This document shows positions 6,738 to 10,156 of a stretch of 10,156 nucleotides of DNA, piece after piece; within the stretch, counting starts at the first letter, position 1, and each line of letters begins with the position of its first letter. The notes beneath the pieces are model-generated. The model was not told the DNA's origin. It was given only the letters and a program-made list of their open reading frames with translations, and did not search any database. The DNA comes from CAZAFM01 sp964484395 (GTDB lineage: Bacteria > Campylobacterota > Campylobacteria > Campylobacterales > CAZAFM01): assembly GCA_964484395.1 (NCBI GenBank), contig CAZAFM010000078.1, positions 1-10,156 of the forward strand, given 5' to 3'. The position numbers and the translations under genes were made by a program.

Positions 6738-8113
6738 GCTACTTTGAATCAATAAACCCAACCACACTAGAAACAGTATGTAAAAGAGAGCTAGATAGCG
6801 ATGATATAGTCGCCAAAAAACTACAAAAAGCCAATGAGTGCTACAAAAATGAGTGGAAAAAACTCAGCTTCAAACAAAGAGGTGATTATCTTCTAAGAGT
6901 AGCAGAAGTTTTAAGGTCTGATATAGACTACTATGCCTTGCCAATGACCGAAGAGATGGGAAAGCCTATAAAAGAAGCAAGAGGTGAAGTAGAAAAAGCC
7001 GCATGGTGTGCAGAACACTACGCTAAGAGTGCTGAAGACTACCTAGCTAGAGAGTATATAGACTCAGATGCTACAAAGAGTTTTGTGCAGTATCTGCCTT
7101 TAGGAGTTGTGTTTGGTATACTTCCATGGAATGCTCCTTTTTGGCTAGCATCTAGGTTTTTCTCCCCTGCTCTTATGGCTGGGAATACTTGTATAATGAA
7201 GCATGACCCTCATGTTCCTGAGTGTTCGCGCGTGATAGCAGAGGCTTTTAAAAAAGCTGGGTTTCCTGAAGGTGCCTTCCAAGAGGTACTAGTAGACCCT
7301 AGTGGAGCTGAGAGAATCATCAAGGATGATATCATAAAAGCAGTGTCTTTTACAGGCTCAGATAGAGCAGGAGCGAAGGTAGCATCTCTTGCAGGATCAG
7401 TTATCAAGCCATGCGTTATGGAGCTAGGTGGCTCTGACCCTAGTATAATCCTAAGTGATGCAAACTTAGAGGAAGCTGCTGATATAGTTGTGCTATCTCG
7501 TATCATCAACGCTGGACAGTCATGCATTGCCGCTAAGAGAATAATAGTAGAAGACAGTATTTATGATGAGTTTGTAGATATGCTAAAAGTTAGATTTGAG
7601 AAGCTAAAAATGGGTGATCCAAAAGATGAGAGTACAGATATAGGACCTATAGCAAGAGAGGAGCTTAGAGAGGGGCTTCATAGGCAAGTGGAGCTATCAC
7701 TCAAAGCTGGAGCAAAGCTACTTCTAGGCGGAGAGATACCAGAGCAAAAGGGCTACTTCTATCCTGTTACGATGCTTGTAGATGTCAAGCCAGACACGGT
7801 GGCCTCTTGTGAAGAGACTTTTGGTCCTATAGCCGTTGTGATGAGGGCTAAAGATAGTGAGGATGCACTAAATATAGCTAACAACACACCTTATGGTCTA
7901 GGAGCAAGCGTATGGACGGAGGTAAAAAGAGGTGAGGATATGGCACTATCTATAGAGAGTGGACAAGTATCTGTAAATGGAATAGTAAAAACTGACCCAA
8001 GACTTCCAAGTGGAGGAGTGAAGAGATCAGGCTTTGGTAGAGAGCTAGGAGAGCATGGGATAAAGATGTTTGTAAATATCCAACAAGTATGGATAGGTCC
8101 TAAGAAAGCTTAA
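6734..8113 (+). CDS. doeC: Aspartate-semialdehyde dehydrogenase, SSADH-like ALDH (DoeC)
   Basis: A 459-aa NAD(P)-dependent aldehyde dehydrogenase with the full catalytic set: N133 in PWNAPFW, FTGS at 206-209, general base E230 in MELGGSDP, nucleophile C264 in GQSCIAAKR, and E361 with F363 in EETFGP. The nucleotide-side lysine sits in MKHDPHVPEC (K156), and the pattern resembles the GabD/Sad (YneI) group of succinate-semialdehyde dehydrogenases, to which DoeC/Ssd also belongs. In this operon the expected substrate is L-aspartate 4-semialdehyde from DoeD, oxidised irreversibly to L-aspartate in the cytoplasm. This is not the phosphorylating Asd enzyme of lysine/threonine synthesis, which is an unrelated fold. 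Succinate semialdehyde could also be accepted, so the specificity is inferred from context. Translation starts at GTG and is coupled to doeA by a four-base overlap. Confidence 0.83.
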   Translation: MSYFESINPTTLETVCKRELDSDDIVAKKLQKANECYKNEWKKLSFKQRGDYLLRVAEVLRSDIDYYALPMTEEMGKPIKEARGEVEKAAWCAEHYAKSAEDYLAREYIDSDATKSFVQYLPLGVVFGILPWNAPFWLASRFFSPALMAGNTCIMKHDPHVPECSRVIAEAFKKAGFPEGAFQEVLVDPSGAERIIKDDIIKAVSFTGSDRAGAKVASLAGSVIKPCVMELGGSDPSIILSDANLEEAADIVVLSRIINAGQSCIAAKRIIVEDSIYDEFVDMLKVRFEKLKMGDPKDESTDIGPIAREELREGLHRQVELSLKAGAKLLLGGEIPEQKGYFYPVTMLVDVKPDTVASCEETFGPIAVVMRAKDSEDALNIANNTPYGLGASVWTEVKRGEDMALSIESGQVSVNGIVKTDPRLPSGGVKRSGFGRELGEHGIKMFVNIQQVWIGPKKA

Positions 8114-8114
8114 T

Positions 8115-8121
8115 GGAGAGG
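8115..8121 (+). promoter_or_regulatory. Ribosome binding site deciding the TTG start of the ZIP transporter
   Basis: GGAGAGG lies six bases before TTG 8128-8130, inside the 14-base gap after doeC. The first in-frame ATG is inside the second membrane helix, so TTG is the sensible start. Confidence 0.7.
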
Positions 8122-8127
8122 TTTTAG

Positions 8128-8940
8128 TTGGAAGGGAGTATATTTCTAGCCTTTTTGCTAACGCTTTTTGCTGGTATTTCTACTGGTGTTGGCTCTTTTA
8201 TTGCCTTTTTTACTACCAAAAACCAAGATAAATTTCTCTCAATTGGTCTTGGTTTTTCAGCTGGGGTTATGATATATATCTCTTTTATGGAGATACTTGT
8301 CAAGTCAAAAGAGGGATTTGAAAGAGTTTATAGCACTACTGGCGCTGAGGCTTTGATGCTCCTATGTTTTTTTATAGGGATAGCACTCTCAGCGATTATA
8401 GACAAACTCATTCCAGAGGAGATAAACCCTCATGAGCTTAGGAGTGAAAGCGATATAGAGCCACTCAAAGAGAACTCACATATTCACCTAAAAAAGCTAA
8501 AAAGAACTGGTATTTTTACCGCTATTGCTATAGCAATTCACAACTTTCCTGAAGGATTTGCTACTTTTATGTCAGTGCTTGAGGATCCAAAAATAGGTAT
8601 AGCAGTAGCAATAGCAGTAGCAATCCACAACATACCTGAAGGAATTGCAGTATCACTTCCTATATACAGAGCTACTGGAGATAGAAAAAAAGCGTTTCTC
8701 TACTCTTTTGGCTCTGGGCTCTCAGAGCCACTAGGTGCACTTATGGGGTATTTTTTGCTAGCTCCTTTACTAGGTGATATGACTTTGGCTATTACTTTTG
8801 GGATAGTAGCTGGTATAATGATATATATAAGTTTTGATGAACTTCTTCCTTCATCAAGGGTTTATGGAAATGCTCACACAACCATTCTTGGAATAGTCGC
8901 TGGGATGGCGGTTATGGCAGTTAGTTTACTTATACTTTAG
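8128..8940 (+). CDS. zupT: ZIP-family divalent metal transporter (ZupT)
   Basis: A 270-aa inner-membrane protein (E. coli ZupT is 257 aa) with about eight hydrophobic helices. The metal-site helices are clear: HNFPEG at 138-143 in helix 4 and HNIPEG at 167-172 in helix 5, followed by SGLSEPLGA at 196-204. Between helices 3 and 4 a polar loop (about 92-128) contains H102, H118 and H120, as in other ZIP proteins. It would import Zn2+ and possibly Fe2+, Mn2+ or Co2+ into the cytoplasm. The gene starts 14 bases after doeC, so it is probably read from the same transcript. A link to metal supply for the M20 deacetylase is possible but unproven. A 12-base sequence is tandemly duplicated in the helix 5 coding region (8599-8622). 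Confidence 0.9.
   Translation: MEGSIFLAFLLTLFAGISTGVGSFIAFFTTKNQDKFLSIGLGFSAGVMIYISFMEILVKSKEGFERVYSTTGAEALMLLCFFIGIALSAIIDKLIPEEINPHELRSESDIEPLKENSHIHLKKLKRTGIFTAIAIAIHNFPEGFATFMSVLEDPKIGIAVAIAVAIHNIPEGIAVSLPIYRATGDRKKAFLYSFGSGLSEPLGALMGYFLLAPLLGDMTLAITFGIVAGIMIYISFDELLPSSRVYGNAHTTILGIVAGMAVMAVSLLIL
8599..8622 (+). repeat. Tandem 12-base duplication inside zupT
   Basis: ATAGCAGTAGCA occurs twice in a row and encodes IAVA twice at the start of helix 5. The reading frame is kept, so a change in copy number would lengthen or shorten the helix by four residues. Confidence 0.6.
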
Positions 8941-8947
8941 GAGTTTT

Positions 8948-10060
8948 ATGAAAGCACTTTTTCCTATACTGTTTGTATCGGTCTTTATACTTTTTCATCT
9001 GTATATATATTTTAGGGCTGTGAAGAGGTTTGATTTTAGTAGTGATACTAAGAGATATATGAAATACTTTTTGATTATCAATATGGCAGGGGTTATACTC
9101 TATATGTTTGCTAGATACTCCATATCCATACCAAACTTTATATACTTGCTTCTATCTCTTAGTATCGGTGTAGGTTTTGTTCTTTTTATAGGAGCACTCA
9201 TCTATGATTTGCTTCACTTTTTACACCTCAAAACTCCGCTTAACAATAAGAGGCGAGAGTTTATGAAAAAGTCCATAGATGGTGGCTTCCTTGCAGCTGG
9301 TGTGCTATATACTGGAGTGGGGATAAATAATGGTTGCAAAATCCCTGAGATAAACCCCATAGAGCTAAAGCTAGATAACTTAGACAAAGACATAACCATA
9401 GCCCAGATAAGTGACCTACACATAGGTGGACTAGTAGATAAGCACTTCGTAAAAAGCGTGGTTGACAAAATAAACACTCTAGGAGTAGATATTGTAGCCA
9501 TCACAGGTGATTTAGTAGATGCGAAAATAGAGATGGTAGAAGAGGCAGTAGATGAGCTTGGAAATCTCAAGGCTAAGTATGGGGCTTTTTTTGTAGTTGG
9601 AAATCATGAGTATTTTCACGGAATAGAAAACACAATGAACTACCTAGAAAAACAGGGTATAAAGGTTCTTAAAAATGAGAGTATTAAGCTAGATAGAGAA
9701 CTCTATATAGCTGGAGTTTATGATGTTTTTGGAGAGAGATTTGGTAAATATAAACCTGATATCAAGCCTATAAAAAACACTACCCCAGAAGATGCAACAA
9801 CCATCCTCCTAGCCCATCAGCCAAAATACATTGACCAACTAGATGGCTTTAAACCATCTCTTCTACTAAGTGGACACACCCATGGCGGTCAGATATACCC
9901 TTTTAGCTACCTAGTCCGCCTAGCTCAACCATACCTAAAAGGACTTCACAAACTAGATGACAACTCCTACATCTATGTAAACAGAGGTAGCGGCTTCTGG
10001 GGACCACCTATGAGGATAGGCAGTAGCTCTGAAGTGACATACTTAAGGCTGAAGGCTTGA
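8948..10060 (+). CDS. Membrane-anchored calcineurin-like metallophosphoesterase (YkuE/YaeI-like)
   Basis: A 370-aa protein with three N-terminal membrane helices (about 3-22, 38-56 and 63-88), a short basic loop, a further hydrophobic stretch (113-127), and a phosphoesterase domain from about 149 to the end. The metal-site motifs are complete: D156 and H158 in SDLH, GD at 187-188, GNHE at 218-221, H290 in AHQP, and GHTHGGQ at 309-315 with H310 and H312. Relatives such as YkuE and YaeI (LpxG-like/lipid-directed phosphoesterases) act at the membrane; the substrate here is unknown. RREFMKK at 102-108 just before the fourth hydrophobic stretch resembles a twin-arginine motif. The positive-inside rule puts the catalytic domain in the periplasm. 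The start ATG has AGGAG (8939-8943) overlapping the zupT stop. Its link to ectoine breakdown is positional only. Confidence 0.88.
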   Translation: MKALFPILFVSVFILFHLYIYFRAVKRFDFSSDTKRYMKYFLIINMAGVILYMFARYSISIPNFIYLLLSLSIGVGFVLFIGALIYDLLHFLHLKTPLNNKRREFMKKSIDGGFLAAGVLYTGVGINNGCKIPEINPIELKLDNLDKDITIAQISDLHIGGLVDKHFVKSVVDKINTLGVDIVAITGDLVDAKIEMVEEAVDELGNLKAKYGAFFVVGNHEYFHGIENTMNYLEKQGIKVLKNESIKLDRELYIAGVYDVFGERFGKYKPDIKPIKNTTPEDATTILLAHQPKYIDQLDGFKPSLLLSGHTHGGQIYPFSYLVRLAQPYLKGLHKLDDNSYIYVNRGSGFWGPPMRIGSSSEVTYLRLKA

Positions 10061-10072
10061 TGCTTTAGGAGG

Positions 10073-10156
10073 TCAGTACATAAACCCAAAAAGCCACAGA
10101 GGGATTTTGTTACCACTTCCTATCTCGATATCATCAGCAACTACAAAGCTATTTTC
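10073..10156 (-). CDS. Unrecognised protein, C-terminal 27 residues (runs in from right edge)
   Basis: An open frame enters from the right edge and ends at TGA (10075-10073). The visible residues begin ENSFVVADDIEIGSGNK and end with the hydrophobic IPLWLFGFMY. I do not recognise the family. It converges on the phosphoesterase gene with only 12 bases between the two stops and no clear terminator hairpin in the gap. The frame is open across all visible bases, but the piece is short, so a chance frame cannot be excluded. Confidence 0.5.
   Translation of the reverse strand, partial: ENSFVVADDIEIGSGNKIPLWLFGFMY

Noticed and set aside
6734..8113. GabD/Sad succinate-semialdehyde dehydrogenase of a GABA pathway, with the aminotransferase as GabT
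   Set aside because: Neither an M20 deacetylase nor a DoeA protein belongs in a GABA pathway, and the aminotransferase motifs are EctB-like.
10058..10080. Bidirectional terminator between the convergent genes at the right edge
   Set aside because: The 12-base gap and its flanks show only a short direct repeat (AAGGCT/GAAGGCT), with no stable stem and T run.
1..10156. CRISPR arrays, tRNA or rRNA genes, riboswitches, insertion sequences
   Set aside because: Nearly all bases are coding. The single sizeable intergenic region (124 bases) has no folded RNA pattern, repeat-spacer structure or mobile-element ends that I can see.

Overview
The window looks like a chromosomal stretch from a Campylobacterota (former Epsilonproteobacteria) member, probably marine or halotolerant. 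This rests on AT-rich DNA with heavy AGA/ATA codon use, tightly packed genes, and the start of a desulforubrerythrin of the Campylobacter type. The taxonomic call is an inference from gene content. I see no RNA genes, insertion sequences, CRISPR arrays or phage genes.

Left part (1-2945, minus strand): a run that reads from 2945 towards 1. It encodes a periplasmic binding protein, a FecCD/BtuC-type permease and a FecE/BtuD-type ATPase, which together form a complete type II ABC importer for a metal chelate or corrinoid. The N-terminus of a desulforubrerythrin follows and runs off the left edge. The genes touch or nearly touch, so this is probably one transcription unit linking metal uptake to a non-heme-iron peroxide-defence enzyme.

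Middle (2946-3069): a 124-base divergent intergenic region. It holds a perfect 14-base palindrome next to a good -35/-10 promoter that faces right.

Right part (3070-10060, plus strand): six closely spaced genes. The first four match a complete ectoine degradation pathway in the order doeB2-doeD-doeA-doeC. DoeA (M24 fold) opens the ectoine ring to N-alpha-acetyl-diaminobutyrate. The M20 amidohydrolase removes the acetyl group. The class III aminotransferase converts diaminobutyrate to aspartate semialdehyde. The aldehyde dehydrogenase makes aspartate. The net result is acetate, glutamate and aspartate from a compatible solute. No ectoine transporter, ectoine synthesis gene or dedicated regulator is present in the window. 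A ZupT-type ZIP metal transporter and a membrane-anchored metallophosphoesterase with an internal twin-arginine-like motif follow on the same strand with almost no gaps.

Right edge (10073-10156, minus strand): the last 27 codons of an unrecognised gene, convergent with the phosphoesterase.

The most notable content is the full ectoine catabolic operon in what looks like a Campylobacterota genome. It uses an M20-type deacetylase instead of the classical DoeB/EutE family, and its aminotransferase carries an unusual four-cysteine motif.
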